Assembly (NCBI RefSeq): GCF_027706145.1
Contig: NZ_JAQFWW010000002.1
Span: 124,001-188,000, forward strand
DNA length: 64,000 nucleotides
Source: Bacillus changyiensis
GTDB lineage: Bacteria > Bacillota > Bacilli > Bacillales > Bacillaceae
Reading direction: 5' to 3'
Every line of letters begins with the position of its first letter. Positions within the stretch are counted from its first letter, which is position 1. The position numbers and the translations under genes were made by a program. The notes under the pieces are model-generated. The model was not told the DNA's origin. It saw only the letters and a program-made list of their open reading frames with translations, and did no database searches. Of the stretch, positions 18,718-28,801 are shown piece by piece.

Positions 18718-18957
18718 ATGACGACAGAAGTCGAAATGAAAGAACAGGTTCAAGAAGTGCTTGACAAACTTCGGCCATTTTTGCTTCGTGATGGCGGAGA
18801 CTGTGAACTTGTTGATGTTGAAGATGGTATTGTAAAACTACGTTTACTCGGTGCATGTGGTAGTTGCCCGAGTTCAACGATCACCCTTAAAGCGGGTATT
18901 GAGCGCGCCCTATTAGAAGAAGTTCCGGGCGTTTTAGAAGTAGAGCAAGTATTTTAA
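18718..18957 (+). CDS. yutI: NfuA/NifU C-terminal-domain Fe-S scaffold protein
   Basis: A 79-residue Nfu protein carrying or delivering Fe-S clusters. Cys47 and Cys50 of the CGSC motif bridge a 4Fe-4S cluster between two subunits. The start at 18718 ([10 protein letters not shown]) is eight bases past AAAGGAG. Together with yutM and sufCDSUB in this window it completes a scaffold-to-carrier set for Fe-S delivery, and LipA is a plausible client. Confidence 0.95.
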   Translation: MTTEVEMKEQVQEVLDKLRPFLLRDGGDCELVDVEDGIVKLRLLGACGSCPSSTITLKAGIERALLEEVPGVLEVEQVF

Positions 18958-18959
18958 CG

Positions 18960-18994
18960 AAAAGTCTGTCTCCAATAAATGGCGACAGACTTTT
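18960..18994 (+). terminator. Shared terminator of yutI and yuxL
   Basis: AAAAGTCTGTC / GACAGACTTTT stem between the convergent genes, with T-rich flanks on both strands. Confidence 0.85.
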
Positions 18995-19000
18995 GTTATT

Positions 19001-20965
19001 TTATAGATGAGTTTTAAACCAATCAGTAATATATTGAAGCCGCTTCATTCGCTGTTTTGGATGTCCATTTCTTGATAAATTGTGTGATGCATTTGGAAAC
19101 CTGATCAATTTTACCTGTTTACCTCGTTTTTTTAAAGCTGTAAAAAGCTGTTCTCCTTGTTCAATAGGACATCTGTCATCCCGTTCACCATGGAGAATTA
19201 ACAATGGTATTTCTACCTGGTCCACATACTTTAGGGGCGAGCGATCCCAAAGATATTCAACATCATCAAGGTCTGCACCAACTTGCCACTTCGTGAAAAA
19301 ATAGCCTATATCACTTACACCATAAAAACTGATCCAGTTAGAAATCGAGCGCTGTGTGACCGCAGCTTTAAACTTATTCGAATGGCTCACAATCCAGTTC
19401 GTCATAAAACCCCCATAACTACCTCCTGTGACCCCGATTCGACTTTGATCAATAAAATCATATTGCTGCAGGACATAATCAACAGCTCCCATAACATCCT
19501 CATAGTCAGCCCCTCCGTAGTCATTCCTTACACTGTTCACAAAATCTTGTCCATAACCATGGCTCCCTCTTGGATTCACATAAATGACTGCATGTCCTTG
19601 CGCTGTAAGGACTTGAAATTCGTGAAAATACGTGTGTCCGTACATCACGTGTGGACCACCATGTATTTGTAAAATGAGTGGATATGTTTTTTCTTTTTCA
19701 TATTGAGTCGGTTTTATTACCCAACCATGGATTGTTGTACCATCTTTTGTTTCAAATTGAAACTCCTCAGGTTCTGAGATCAAATGCCCTTCTACAAACG
19801 CTTGATTAGCATTTGTCAGCCGTTTGATTGTCCCGTCAAATGAGGTATGATACAGTTCACTTGGCCAAATAGGAAGTGCGATAGCTGCAGCAAAACCGGT
19901 CTCATCAGGGTGTAAACTAAAGCCGTTCAGGTGCTCTTTTTCAATACGAATTGGATAAACTAGCCCTTCTGTTGATATATAATAAATGCCTGTTGCTCCG
20001 TCATCAGTTCCCAGTGTATAAAAACCTTTGCTATCCTTAGTCCAAATCGGATGTTGTAATTCATCTCCAATCAAGCTGTCAGAAATAAGCACATCACCGA
20101 GATGAACATCAAACATCTCTGTTAAACATAATAAGTTGTTTTCATTTACATTGTAGAGCCAAGCTTTTTGAATTGTTGCATTTTTAAATTCTTGTTGGTG
20201 TCCTAAAAAAGCAAGCTGCTGTCCATCAGGAGAATAGGCTAATGAAGAAAAAACACCGCTTTGTGTGGTAACTCGTTTCATTTCCCCAGTAGCTAACGTC
20301 ATGATATAAACATCGGACACACGGGCGCCAGACAATTTCGTCACATTTGCACAAAAGGCAATTCTTTTCCCACAAGGTGAGAAGGTGTAACTATGGTGGT
20401 CTCTTTCGTAGTTGGTCAACTGCCTAATGTCTCCTGTTTCTCGGTTTATCAGGACAAGCTGTGTAAATGTTCCTCTCTTCAAACCTTGTCCATCTGCTTT
20501 ATATGAAATCGTATCAATTTCAACAGGTTCATCATCTTTAAGCTTCTGTTTTTGTGTATCTGTTGCTCTTTCATCTTTCGTTAATCTGACTGAACAAAGC
20601 AACTCTGTACCATCAGGCGACCATATTGGTTGTGACACACCATAAGGGATATTGGTTAGTTTTTTTGCTTCACCTCCGTTGATGTTCAGAAGATAAACCT
20701 GTTCTGTCTCATCTCGGTTTGAGGTAAATACCAGATTGCATCCGTCGGGTGACCAACGAGGATGCTGATTCCTTCCTTTTTCAAATGTCCATTGAACCGA
20801 TTTTTGTTTTTCAAAATCATAAACCATAATCTGAGCATCATAGGCATCATGTTCTTTGTTTACCTTTGTTTGGACATAAGCTAACCTTTTACCGTCAGGC
20901 GAATATTGGGGATTTGTAACAGATACTAATTGTGTAACATCCGCTTCAGTTATATGCTTCTTCAA
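19001..20965 (-). CDS. yuxL: Prolyl oligopeptidase-family serine peptidase (S9)
   Basis: 654 residues, the usual length for acylaminoacyl-peptidase-like S9C enzymes. Residues 1-380 form a beta-propeller with repeated YSPDG/WSPDG blades. The C-terminal alpha/beta hydrolase domain has the catalytic triad: Ser516 in TGGSYGGF, Asp596 in HGERDDRCP and His628 in NASHNLSR. It cleaves peptides in the cytoplasm; its natural substrates are unknown. It matches B. subtilis YuxL in family, size and location. Confidence 0.95.
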   Translation of the reverse strand: MKKHITEADVTQLVSVTNPQYSPDGKRLAYVQTKVNKEHDAYDAQIMVYDFEKQKSVQWTFEKGRNQHPRWSPDGCNLVFTSNRDETEQVYLLNINGGEAKKLTNIPYGVSQPIWSPDGTELLCSVRLTKDERATDTQKQKLKDDEPVEIDTISYKADGQGLKRGTFTQLVLINRETGDIRQLTNYERDHHSYTFSPCGKRIAFCANVTKLSGARVSDVYIMTLATGEMKRVTTQSGVFSSLAYSPDGQQLAFLGHQQEFKNATIQKAWLYNVNENNLLCLTEMFDVHLGDVLISDSLIGDELQHPIWTKDSKGFYTLGTDDGATGIYYISTEGLVYPIRIEKEHLNGFSLHPDETGFAAAIALPIWPSELYHTSFDGTIKRLTNANQAFVEGHLISEPEEFQFETKDGTTIHGWVIKPTQYEKEKTYPLILQIHGGPHVMYGHTYFHEFQVLTAQGHAVIYVNPRGSHGYGQDFVNSVRNDYGGADYEDVMGAVDYVLQQYDFIDQSRIGVTGGSYGGFMTNWIVSHSNKFKAAVTQRSISNWISFYGVSDIGYFFTKWQVGADLDDVEYLWDRSPLKYVDQVEIPLLILHGERDDRCPIEQGEQLFTALKKRGKQVKLIRFPNASHNLSRNGHPKQRMKRLQYITDWFKTHL

Positions 20966-21038
20966 TAATGACTCTCCTCCTCATGTGTCCTTTTCTTAAT
21001 ATTTCGACCCTCTAAATAAAAAACCTTTCTGAAAATAA

Positions 21039-21062
21039 AAAAGAGCTTGTCTAAGCTCTTTT
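21039..21062 (-). terminator. Terminator of the hom-thrC-thrB operon, overlapping the thrB end
   Basis: AAAAGAGCTT / AAGCTCTTTT stem with a GTCT loop, then T-rich on the minus strand. The thrB stop codon lies inside one arm, so coding sequence and terminator overlap. Confidence 0.85.
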
Positions 21063-21956
21063 GATCACACTTCCTTTATTTGGTATATACAGGCAGTCAA
21101 CTGCACAATGTGGGAACTTTGTGGACAAATGCGTTTTCAATTCTTCTCCTTTTCCTTTTTCAATCAAGCTGAGAATCGTTGGTCCGGCACCGCTTAAAGC
21201 CGTTCCGTATGCACCTTTTAAACGGGCTTCATCCTCTACTTTGACGAGCTCAGGGACAAGTGCTCTTCGGTATGGCTGATGGAAAAGATCTTTTTTCATC
21301 ATCTGTCCGACAAGCTGCCAATCCTTTGACATCAATCCTGCGACAAGTAAATTGCTAATCGCACTGGCTTTCACTGCGAGATGGTATGTGAGTTCTTCTG
21401 GAAGAACATGTCGTGCATCTTTGGTCAGTACTTCATATAAGGGGATCACAACAACAACATCTAAATCAATATCTTTAATAGGCACTATCTTTGTTTCTTC
21501 AGGTTCGTGAAGTCCGATAATCAGTCCACCTAATAGTGAAGCACCTGCATTATCAGGATGACCTTCTTCAAGACTGGCAAAATGCAATTTGTCACTTTCT
21601 GTCAGCTTTAAATCGACAAGCTCATTTGCCATTTCAATTCCAGCAACTATTGCAGCGGCACTGCTACCAAGCCCCCGTGCTAACGGGATATCGCTCCATA
21701 CTTTAACAAAACTTGGAGGAAGCTGCTTTCCAAAATGATCCGCTGTCCGTTTTGCGACTTGATAAATCAAATGATCAGTTCCTTCTGGAGTTCCAGCAAC
21801 AACATCTGTTTCAGCTTGAAAATGCCAATATTGATGAGGAAATACGGATATTTTTAAATAGCGAGAAAGGGCCATACCGACGGAATCAAAGCCAGGGCCT
21901 AAATTAGCCGTACTTGCTGGTACTTCAATCGAAAACAGCATGTCAGTTTCTATCAT
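21051..21956 (-). CDS. thrB: Homoserine kinase
   Basis: GHMP-family kinase phosphorylating homoserine to O-phosphohomoserine, the substrate of ThrC. The ATP-binding motif [16 protein letters not shown] is near residue 90, [18 protein letters not shown] at the N-terminus and [14 protein letters not shown] near the C-terminus. The start codon overlaps the thrC stop (ATGA), showing translational coupling. 301 residues is close to B. subtilis ThrB. Confidence 0.97.
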   Translation of the reverse strand: MIETDMLFSIEVPASTANLGPGFDSVGMALSRYLKISVFPHQYWHFQAETDVVAGTPEGTDHLIYQVAKRTADHFGKQLPPSFVKVWSDIPLARGLGSSAAAIVAGIEMANELVDLKLTESDKLHFASLEEGHPDNAGASLLGGLIIGLHEPEETKIVPIKDIDLDVVVVIPLYEVLTKDARHVLPEELTYHLAVKASAISNLLVAGLMSKDWQLVGQMMKKDLFHQPYRRALVPELVKVEDEARLKGAYGTALSGAGPTILSLIEKGKGEELKTHLSTKFPHCAVDCLYIPNKGSVIKRA

Positions 21957-23011
21957 GTTTGAGCGGCTCCTTGTAGGTACTTAAGAATCTGTTCTTCATC
22001 AGTTGGAAGTGTCACAGGTTTAATTTTCGATACTTCGATCGCAATATTTGGATCTTTCAGTCCGTTTCCTGTTAAAACAGCAACAACCTTTGTCCCTGGC
22101 TGAATCTCATTTGTTTTTAGCTGTTTGATGATACCGGCAATTGAAGCACAGGAACCTGGCTCAGCAAAAACCCCTTCTTCCTTGGCTAACAGTTGATAAG
22201 CCGAAAGAATCTCCTCATCTGAAACAGCGGCGATTTTTCCGTTTGACTCATTTGCCGCATTGACTGCTTGCTCCCAGCTGGCCGGATTTCCAATTCTAAT
22301 TGCGGTCGCAACTGTTTCAGGATGTTCGATTATTCTATTGTTGACAATCGGTGCAGCACCTTCAGCCTGAAAACCACGTAGCACCGGTAAACCTGTTTGA
22401 TGTTTTTCGTGAAATTCTTTAAAGCCTTTCCAATAGGCTGTAATATTCCCAGCATTTCCTACAGGAATCGCAAGAATATCAGGTGACTCGCCAAGCTGTT
22501 CGCAAATTTCAAATGAAGCCGTTTTTTGCCCTTCAATTCGGTAAGGATTTACAGAGTTTACTAATGCAATCGGCTCTTTCTCACAAATACTTCTAACCAT
22601 TTTTAGTGCATCATCAAAATTTCCGTTAATTGCAATAATTTCGGCTCCATACATAACAGCTTGAGCCAATTTTCCGAAGGCAATTTTACCATTGGGAATA
22701 ATCACGATACACCTCATATTCGCACGAGCCGCATAGGCTGCTGCAGCGGCTGACGTATTGCCTGTTGAAGCACACATAATCGTATCGTTTCCCGCTTCTT
22801 TCGCTTTTGCCACCGCCATGACCATACCGCGGTCTTTAAAAGAACCTGTCGGGTTTACACCTTCTGTTTTCACATAAAGCTCAATTCCAAATCGCTTTGA
22901 CAGTTTTGGTAAAGAGACAAGTGGTGTATTTCCTTCATATAATGTTAGTTCAGGTGTATTCTCAGTGACTGGAAGATAGCTTTTATATTGATGAATAAGT
23001 CCTTTCCACAT
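21953..23011 (-). CDS. thrC: Threonine synthase
   Basis: PLP enzyme converting O-phosphohomoserine to threonine. The PLP lysine is Lys59 in GSFKDRGM; the phosphate-binding loop is GNAGN, and [12 protein letters not shown] is a family signature. The ATG at 23011 overlaps the hom stop (TAATG) and gives 352 residues, the B. subtilis length; a TTG three codons earlier is possible. Middle gene of the hom-thrC-thrB operon. Confidence 0.97.
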   Translation of the reverse strand: MWKGLIHQYKSYLPVTENTPELTLYEGNTPLVSLPKLSKRFGIELYVKTEGVNPTGSFKDRGMVMAVAKAKEAGNDTIMCASTGNTSAAAAAYAARANMRCIVIIPNGKIAFGKLAQAVMYGAEIIAINGNFDDALKMVRSICEKEPIALVNSVNPYRIEGQKTASFEICEQLGESPDILAIPVGNAGNITAYWKGFKEFHEKHQTGLPVLRGFQAEGAAPIVNNRIIEHPETVATAIRIGNPASWEQAVNAANESNGKIAAVSDEEILSAYQLLAKEEGVFAEPGSCASIAGIIKQLKTNEIQPGTKVVAVLTGNGLKDPNIAIEVSKIKPVTLPTDEEQILKYLQGAAQT

Positions 23012-24312
23012 TAGCTCCAACCGTTCCCTTCTACTCGATAAGTACTTTTAATCTCATGAACGACCTCTAGATCGTTTAATTGTTGCAAGATCTCAGTAAA
23101 GTCTGCTGCTGATGCGTGATGTGTCACAATAATGATTTCTGCTAAATCTTCATTGTCTTTAATCGGGAGCTGAAGAATTTTTTCAAAACTGACGCCTCTT
23201 TCTGAGAAAGTTGAGGTGATTTTCGAAAATGATCCAACTTGATCTTTCACATGAATTCTTAAAAACTGTTGGGCAAAGATTTCTGCAGGCGACTTCATTT
23301 TTTTCTCAAACTGAGGATCGACAAAACTGCTGCCAGTTACTCCAAGCCGCATGTTTTTCATCACAGCGACTAAATCTGATACAACAGCAGTCGCAGTTGG
23401 CATACTCCCTGCACCAGGTCCGTAAAACATCGTTTCACCGACAGCTTCACCGTAAACATAAACGGCGTTGTACTCATTATGTACAGATGCAAGTGGATGA
23501 TGGTCTGGAATCAATGTCGGTTGAACACTCACTTCAACTTTTTGTCCGTCTCGCTGGGCAATACCGATCAGCTTCATCGTATAACCAAGCCGTCTGCTGA
23601 AACTGATGTCTTCATCAGATACTTGAGAAATTCCCTTTACTTTTACATCATCAAGTGCAACATTCATCGAGAAACCGAGCCTTGCTAATATGGCCATTTT
23701 TCTTGCTGCATCAAGCCCTTCTACATCAGCAGTCGGATCCGCTTCTGCAAAACCAAGCCTTTGTGCCTCTTTAAGTACATCTCCATATGGCGCCTGATCT
23801 TTATTCATTTTTGTCAAGATAAAATTCGTTGTTCCATTTACGATTCCCATCATTTTTGTAATTCTGTCTGAAGCAAGTCCCTCTTCCAACGTCCGCAAAA
23901 TTGGAATTCCTCCGGCAACACTTGCTTCAAAGTAGAGGTCACAGCCGTTTTCTTTGGCGCAAGCTAATAGCTCTGACCCATAAAGAGCAATCAAATCTTT
24001 ATTGGCCGTTACAACGTGTTTTTTGGCGCGAAGTGCATCAAGCAAGTACTGCTTTGTTTCCTCAATTCCGCCAATGACTTCAATAATGACATCGACTTCA
24101 GGGTCTTCAATGACTTCATAGGTATTTGTTGTCAATATATCTCTCGAAAGCTCCACATCTCGCTTTTTGTCAATATTTTTGACAAGTACTTTTTGAATGA
24201 CAACTGGACACCCAACCTGATGTGTCAGTTTATCCTGATGATCCTGAATTATTTTTACGACTCCACTACCTACCGTTCCTAAACCTAGAAGTCCTACTCG
24301 TATCGCCTTCAT
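23011..24312 (-). CDS. hom: Homoserine dehydrogenase
   Basis: Reduces aspartate semialdehyde to homoserine with NAD(P)H, the branch point to threonine and methionine. Residues 5-20 are the nucleotide-binding fold ([12 protein letters not shown]); [13 protein letters not shown] holds the catalytic lysine region; a C-terminal ACT domain (after [16 protein letters not shown]) gives feedback control by threonine. 433 residues, as in B. subtilis. First gene of the operon; the regulators known in B. subtilis (CodY, ThrR) cannot be confirmed here by eye. Confidence 0.97.
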   Translation of the reverse strand: MKAIRVGLLGLGTVGSGVVKIIQDHQDKLTHQVGCPVVIQKVLVKNIDKKRDVELSRDILTTNTYEVIEDPEVDVIIEVIGGIEETKQYLLDALRAKKHVVTANKDLIALYGSELLACAKENGCDLYFEASVAGGIPILRTLEEGLASDRITKMMGIVNGTTNFILTKMNKDQAPYGDVLKEAQRLGFAEADPTADVEGLDAARKMAILARLGFSMNVALDDVKVKGISQVSDEDISFSRRLGYTMKLIGIAQRDGQKVEVSVQPTLIPDHHPLASVHNEYNAVYVYGEAVGETMFYGPGAGSMPTATAVVSDLVAVMKNMRLGVTGSSFVDPQFEKKMKSPAEIFAQQFLRIHVKDQVGSFSKITSTFSERGVSFEKILQLPIKDNEDLAEIIIVTHHASAADFTEILQQLNDLEVVHEIKSTYRVEGNGWS

Positions 24313-24816
24313 TAAAATTCCACCTTTCTATCTATATTATGTCTCTCTTATAAAGACATTTGTAAACACTATAAATACACTTAAGTTAAAGAACATTATA
24401 ATCGTGGAGTTGTTTTTTGACAAGGTGTTACTTTATAAATGATTACTATTGTAACCGCTTTAAATACCAATATAGCAACATTCTATATATTCAGAAATAT
24501 TTTATTTTCGTTTTTTGCTACCTTGCTTTAGAACGCGGCTAGCTAGTCTTGGCTGTATCACCACTTTACTTGTTTTTACACTGATACTGGAAAAATATAG
24601 GAATATACAAACGTGAAGACCTGCACCTGTATAAGTTCTTCTTGTGCATGGTGGTATCTGTTATGACACAAAATCTTTCGCCAATCTAGCAACAGGCTGT
24701 CCAATAGCTGAATGCTGTTTTAGGATGTGTATTTTAACCAGATAAAAACGCTTTTTCAGTTTTTAGTTACTGACATCGATGATGATCTACACCGATGCCA
24801 GCAATCATGCGAAAAT
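24313..24816. other. Intergenic stretch upstream of hom
   Basis: About 500 bases between two minus-strand genes. It must hold the hom promoter; no T-box or riboswitch was recognised. TGTAACCGCTTTAA near 24450 resembles a catabolite-responsive element with end mismatches and is not claimed. Several hairpin-prone pieces but no gene. Confidence 0.4.
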
Positions 24817-25812
24817 TTAGTAGCCTCTTTTCAGCCAATTTACAGACGGAATATTAACATATCCCCTTGCTTTTGTGCAGTACATGTCTTGGAAATTTGC
24901 TAAAAACTTTTCATATCTTTGTGCTTGATTCACAATATCATCAAGACGTTTTTCATAAAAGGCATGCTCTGATTCGGGGGATAGATAATAGTTCTCAATC
25001 GTTTCAAAATAGTGAAGTGGAAATAACAATCTGCTAAACAGCAATCGTTTAGAGAATGATGATAGTGGAATGATTTGTTCATACTGCTGTAAAAACAAAG
25101 TGCTTTCCTGAAAATCTTGGTTTTTTTGAAACAAACTTCTCGTATATTCTGCAAGGTCCCGAGCTGCATGATCAAATACCCATTCCACTGGAACCTTTAT
25201 AAGTGGACTTTCCCAAGTCAGACGCTGGCGACAAATTGTCCCTGAATCTGCTGTCTGCGGCTGATCATCTAATTCTGTATCTGCTAAATACTGAATCGCA
25301 TTTTCTGTTAAACCCAAATAATAAGGAAATGATTCTACAAAGACTCTTTCGAAAGGTTGTAATGGCTCTGATTGTGTTTTTTTAATCCAAAACTGTTCCA
25401 GTTGGTCTAGGCGTTTTCCCCATAAATCTTTCCATTGTCCGATTCTTGTCATTTCTTTCACTTCGTCTGGATATCCTCTCCCTTTTTGATGAAATTGCGC
25501 GAGTTCAGCTCCGAGTGAAACAGATCTTTTCGGATGACGCTGATCAGCCTGCAACAATACATACGATGTTCCATTGTCTTCAAAGGTCAGTGCACCATCT
25601 TTTGTTAATATAAAAGAGCAAACGTATGGTTCTTGTTGTTCTTGTAAATAATGACTGATGTAATATAGTTCCATAAGTTCAGATTGTCTGAATTGGGAGA
25701 CAGGGACAATGAAAACAATCGAATTTGGTGTATGAAAGGATTGATAAGAGAGGTGATGAGAAAGATCACGAACATGGATTCCGAATTTTTCTTTTATTAT
25801 TTCCTTCACCAT
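24817..25812 (-). CDS. yutH: Spore coat-associated protein YutH
   Basis: 331 residues with the kinase-like fold of the CotS/YutH group (GAELAQFHQKGRGYPDEVKEM and WVFDHAARDLAEYTR, a degenerate phosphotransferase layout). In B. subtilis YutH is a spore coat protein made late in sporulation. Position between hom and yutG matches. Whether it keeps kinase activity is unclear, since the usual HGD catalytic motif is replaced by the FDHAARD region. Confidence 0.88.
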   Translation of the reverse strand: MVKEIIKEKFGIHVRDLSHHLSYQSFHTPNSIVFIVPVSQFRQSELMELYYISHYLQEQQEPYVCSFILTKDGALTFEDNGTSYVLLQADQRHPKRSVSLGAELAQFHQKGRGYPDEVKEMTRIGQWKDLWGKRLDQLEQFWIKKTQSEPLQPFERVFVESFPYYLGLTENAIQYLADTELDDQPQTADSGTICRQRLTWESPLIKVPVEWVFDHAARDLAEYTRSLFQKNQDFQESTLFLQQYEQIIPLSSFSKRLLFSRLLFPLHYFETIENYYLSPESEHAFYEKRLDDIVNQAQRYEKFLANFQDMYCTKARGYVNIPSVNWLKRGY

Positions 25813-25961
25813 ATATCACCTTCATTCCTGAAAAATAAGCCTTCTTCACATCGTAATCTGATCAACATACAAATATGATAAATCAACTAAAAATGTTGGC
25901 TTTGATTGTTACATTTTTAAGGATGTTTGTATACACTAAGAAAAAAGATTGGGTGAACATC

Positions 25962-26462
25962 ATGTCGGGAAACAAAAATAAGCACCACTTTGAAACATTG
26001 GCTAAGGAATGGCTAGAAAAACGGGGAGTCTCAATTTCAGAAATTGCGGATCTTGTCTATGTTTTACAAAGAAAATATCATCCAAACTTAAAAAAAGAGG
26101 AATGTGAAGCTAATGTCCACCGAGTGATTAGAAAACGTGAAGTCCAAAACGCCGTTATGACCGGTATTCAATTGGACCTATTAGCAGAGCAAAACAAACT
26201 TTTAGAACCACTCCAAAATTTAATTGAGACGGATGAAAGCCTATACGGTGTTGATGAAATTTTATCTTTTTCAATCATTAATTTATACGGTTCGATTGGT
26301 TATACGAACTATGGCTACGTTGATAAAATAAAACCGGGTGTGCTTGCTCGATTAAATGATAAGTCAACAGGTGAATGTCATACATTTTTAGACGATATCG
26401 TCGGTGCCATTGCGGCGGCTGCTTCAAGTAGGCTTGCACATCGGGCGAGAGATGCTGAGTAA
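25962..26462 (+). CDS. yutG: PgpA-like protein YutG
   Basis: 166 residues starting MSGNKNKHHFETLAKEWL at 25962, giving the B. subtilis YutG length; the frame extends upstream to 25875 without support. It belongs to the phosphatidylglycerophosphatase A-related family, with FLDDIVGAIAAAASSRLAHRARD at the C-terminus. Unlike true PgpA it has no obvious membrane anchor. Substrate not established. Confidence 0.88.
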   Translation: MSGNKNKHHFETLAKEWLEKRGVSISEIADLVYVLQRKYHPNLKKEECEANVHRVIRKREVQNAVMTGIQLDLLAEQNKLLEPLQNLIETDESLYGVDEILSFSIINLYGSIGYTNYGYVDKIKPGVLARLNDKSTGECHTFLDDIVGAIAAAASSRLAHRARDAE

Positions 26463-26464
26463 CA

Positions 26465-26497
26465 AAAAGATGGCCTCAAACTTCACGGCCATCTTTT
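26465..26497 (+). terminator. Bidirectional terminator between yutG and yutF
   Basis: AAAAGATGGCC / GGCCATCTTTT stem, 11-base loop, between convergent genes. Confidence 0.9.
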
Positions 26498-26502
26498 CTC
26501 GT

Positions 26503-27273
26503 TTATATGTGCTTCATCCATTCTGTGAGTGAATGAATGACATAAGTCGGTTTTTCTGAATAAGCTTCAAGGTGTTCTTTTTGAGTCACACCTGTATGGA
26601 CAAGGAGCGTATCCATTCCAGAATTCATTCCAGCCATGATATCCGTATCATAGTTGTCTCCGACCATCAGTGTCTCGTTAACCTGTGTTCCAAGCACTTT
26701 CATCGCCTGTTCCATAATGATCGGTTCCGGTTTGCCAATAAAAATCGGCTTTGTCTGCGTTGATACAGTTAATACAGATGTTAATGATCCGTTCCCAGGT
26801 AACAGCCCTCTTTCCGTAGGAATCGCAATATCACCATTTGTCGAAATAAATGTAGCGCCATTTCGAATCGCAAGACAGCCGACAGCAAGTTTTTCATATG
26901 TAATCCCGCGGTCAATACCGACAACGACATAATCAGCATTCTCTTCGGCAAAGGCCAAACCTTTTTCTTCAATTGCCTGACGGATTCCTTCTTCCCCGAT
27001 CACATAGACCGAAGCTTTTGGTGTTTGTTCAGCAATAAAGTTTGCTGTAGCCATACTTGTTGTAAATACCTGTTCTTCTGTTGCCGGAATATCAAAAGAA
27101 ACAAGTTTTTCAGCAACTTGTTTGGGAGTGCGTGAAGAATTGTTGGTCACGAATAAGTAGGGAATATTTCGCTCTTTCAGCATTCTAACAAATTCGCACG
27201 CCTCTTCAATTTTTTCTGTTCCTTTATACATTGTTCCATCTAAATCGATTAAGTATCCTTTATACGTTTTCAT
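26503..27273 (-). CDS. yutF: HAD-superfamily phosphatase YutF (NagD-like)
   Basis: 256-residue cytoplasmic phosphatase. HAD motif I is DLDGTMY (Asp nucleophile), motif II VTNNSS, motif III the lysine in GKPEP, and motif IV GDNYDTD binds magnesium. The C2-type cap places it with NagD and p-nitrophenyl phosphatases; B. subtilis YutF dephosphorylates small phosphometabolites. The natural substrate is not known. Confidence 0.93.
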   Translation of the reverse strand: MKTYKGYLIDLDGTMYKGTEKIEEACEFVRMLKERNIPYLFVTNNSSRTPKQVAEKLVSFDIPATEEQVFTTSMATANFIAEQTPKASVYVIGEEGIRQAIEEKGLAFAEENADYVVVGIDRGITYEKLAVGCLAIRNGATFISTNGDIAIPTERGLLPGNGSLTSVLTVSTQTKPIFIGKPEPIIMEQAMKVLGTQVNETLMVGDNYDTDIMAGMNSGMDTLLVHTGVTQKEHLEAYSEKPTYVIHSLTEWMKHI

Positions 27274-27293
27274 GTTTTACACTCCAATTTTTT

Positions 27294-27734
27294 TTAGTGC
27301 GGTTTAAATGCCGTTACTGGACCGAGTTCATTGTTTAAATAGGTCCGAACCCGATGAGGAAAGCTTTTTAATGTTTCTACATAGATCTCCAACACTTTTT
27401 TCAACTCTTCATGGTTGACGTTCAAATAGTCTTGAACCAATGTTTTACGATAGGTGATGAGCTGTTTTAAATTCTCCCCTTCTGTTTGGTCAAGAACGTT
27501 TTCATCTATTAGTATATCCATGATATCGTGATAACTTCCCGGATCTCTCATAATAAAGCCGTCAATGATGTCATTCCCAATATCTAAAACACACTCAATC
27601 AACATCTGACAGATTCGTTCAAGCGCTTTTTTTTCTAGTGCTGAATTCCATGCTGTTTGTGATTGAAGTAAACGTAATTCTGCTTCAAAATAACTTAGTG
27701 TGTTTTCAATTTTATTTTGATCGACAAAATACAT
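27294..27734 (-). CDS. yutE: DUF86/HepT-like protein YutE
   Basis: 146 residues starting MYFVDQNKIENTL at 27734 behind AAAGGGGAT. All-helical DUF86 fold; HepT members of the fold act as ribonucleases or adenylylated toxins through an RX4HXY motif. Here the matching segment is YRKTLVQDYL, with Gln in place of His, so toxin activity is unlikely; I recall the same change in B. subtilis YutE. No partner nucleotidyltransferase (MntA) gene is nearby. A core housekeeping role is more likely than a toxin role. Confidence 0.85.
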   Translation of the reverse strand: MYFVDQNKIENTLSYFEAELRLLQSQTAWNSALEKKALERICQMLIECVLDIGNDIIDGFIMRDPGSYHDIMDILIDENVLDQTEGENLKQLITYRKTLVQDYLNVNHEELKKVLEIYVETLKSFPHRVRTYLNNELGPVTAFKPH

Positions 27735-27758
27735 TCGAGCATCCCCTTTTATCATCGT

Positions 27759-28034
27759 TTATTTTCGCAAACGTTTTAACACAAAATAGGCACAGCCAAA
27801 ATTACAGTATTCGTAAATATACTCATCAAGAGTACTAATTTTTGTATCAAAGGTTGCTTTTTGACTTTGGTCATCAAAAAATCCTTTTAGCCTTAGCTGA
27901 TTATACCCCCAATCTCCGACAATATAGTCATACTTGTTTAAAATATCGGAATATCTGGCTTTAAAGGCATCCTCATTAAAACCGCTTTTTACATCTTTGA
28001 CAACTTCAAATGAAGCATTTTGAACGACAATCAT
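27759..28034 (-). CDS. yutD: YutD family protein (DUF1027)
   Basis: 91 residues starting MIVVQNASFEVVKD at 28034 behind AGAGGTG. The highly conserved segments YDYIVGDWGYNQLRLKGFF and YIYEYCNFGCAYFVLKR identify the family. Function unknown; the conserved Cys pair is notable. Probably cotranscribed with yutE, 25 bases downstream. Confidence 0.92.
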   Translation of the reverse strand: MIVVQNASFEVVKDVKSGFNEDAFKARYSDILNKYDYIVGDWGYNQLRLKGFFDDQSQKATFDTKISTLDEYIYEYCNFGCAYFVLKRLRK

Positions 28035-28139
28035 GCTTTTCACCTCTTTTATATGATAATTCAAACCCAAGCCGCCATCAATTGCTAAGAATAAATCTTC
28101 TTGATTGGAAAAGCTAAAGATATAAGGAGGACATGCAGA

Positions 28140-28709
28140 ATGAATATACGATTTATATTACTCGTTTTCGTGCTCATGCCGTTAACTGGATGTCAAACAG
28201 CTCTAGACGATTCAGAACAAAACATGAATGAAGAAAACGGAAATACAATCCACGTTGCAGATCGAAACCGTCAATACCATCAAACCTTTAGAAATGATGA
28301 ACGAAAAGGCAGGTTCGGCTATGCCAGACATCAGGCTTCACCTGTTGAAAATAAAAATGAAATACGATCACCCCAGATTAATCGAGATGAAATCGCTAAT
28401 ATTATATCTAGTTTAACGGTTCAGCTCCCCCATATTCAAGATGCCTCAGCACTTGTTACAGATGAGGAAGCTTTAATTGTCTACAAAACAAACTCGAAAC
28501 AGCGAGAAAAAACCGCTGATCAAGTGAAAAAGACGGCTTCATCTGTCATTCCAAGATTTTATGATGTTTATATTTCTGATAACGAAAATTTAATCCAGTC
28601 GATTGCGAACTTCAGTCAACTCGGGTCTAATTCAAGAAATGTTGACCAGTTGATGGCGGACACAATTAAAGACATGAAAAAATCACCACAAGGCAATCTA
28701 GGTGATTAA
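28140..28709 (+). CDS. yutC: YhcN/YlaJ-family sporulation lipoprotein YutC
   Basis: 189 residues starting MNIRFILLVFVLM at 28140 behind AAGGAGG. The lipobox LTGC (Cys18) predicts lipid anchoring outside the membrane. The C-terminal domain (SSLTVQLPHIQDASALVTDEEALIVY) matches the YhcN/YlaJ lipoproteins found in spores of Bacillus. Likely synthesised during sporulation; exact role unknown. Confidence 0.88.
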   Translation: MNIRFILLVFVLMPLTGCQTALDDSEQNMNEENGNTIHVADRNRQYHQTFRNDERKGRFGYARHQASPVENKNEIRSPQINRDEIANIISSLTVQLPHIQDASALVTDEEALIVYKTNSKQREKTADQVKKTASSVIPRFYDVYISDNENLIQSIANFSQLGSNSRNVDQLMADTIKDMKKSPQGNLGD

Positions 28710-28718
28710 TTTAAAACA

Positions 28719-28750
28719 ACCGCACCTTTTTTCACAATCAAAGGTGCGGT
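28719..28750 (+). terminator. Terminator of yutC
   Basis: ACCGCACCTTT / AAAGGTGCGGT perfect 11-bp stem with a 10-base loop. Confidence 0.85.
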
Positions 28751-28768
28751 TTCTGAGTGAAAAAAAAG

Positions 28769-28798
28769 GCATGAACCCGGTACATTTCCGGGTCATGC
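28769..28798 (-). terminator. Terminator of lipA
   Basis: GCATGAACCCGG / CCGGGTCATGC stem with a one-base bulge; on the minus strand it is followed by eight T. Three bases past the lipA stop. Confidence 0.85.
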
Positions 28799-28801
28799 TC
28801 G

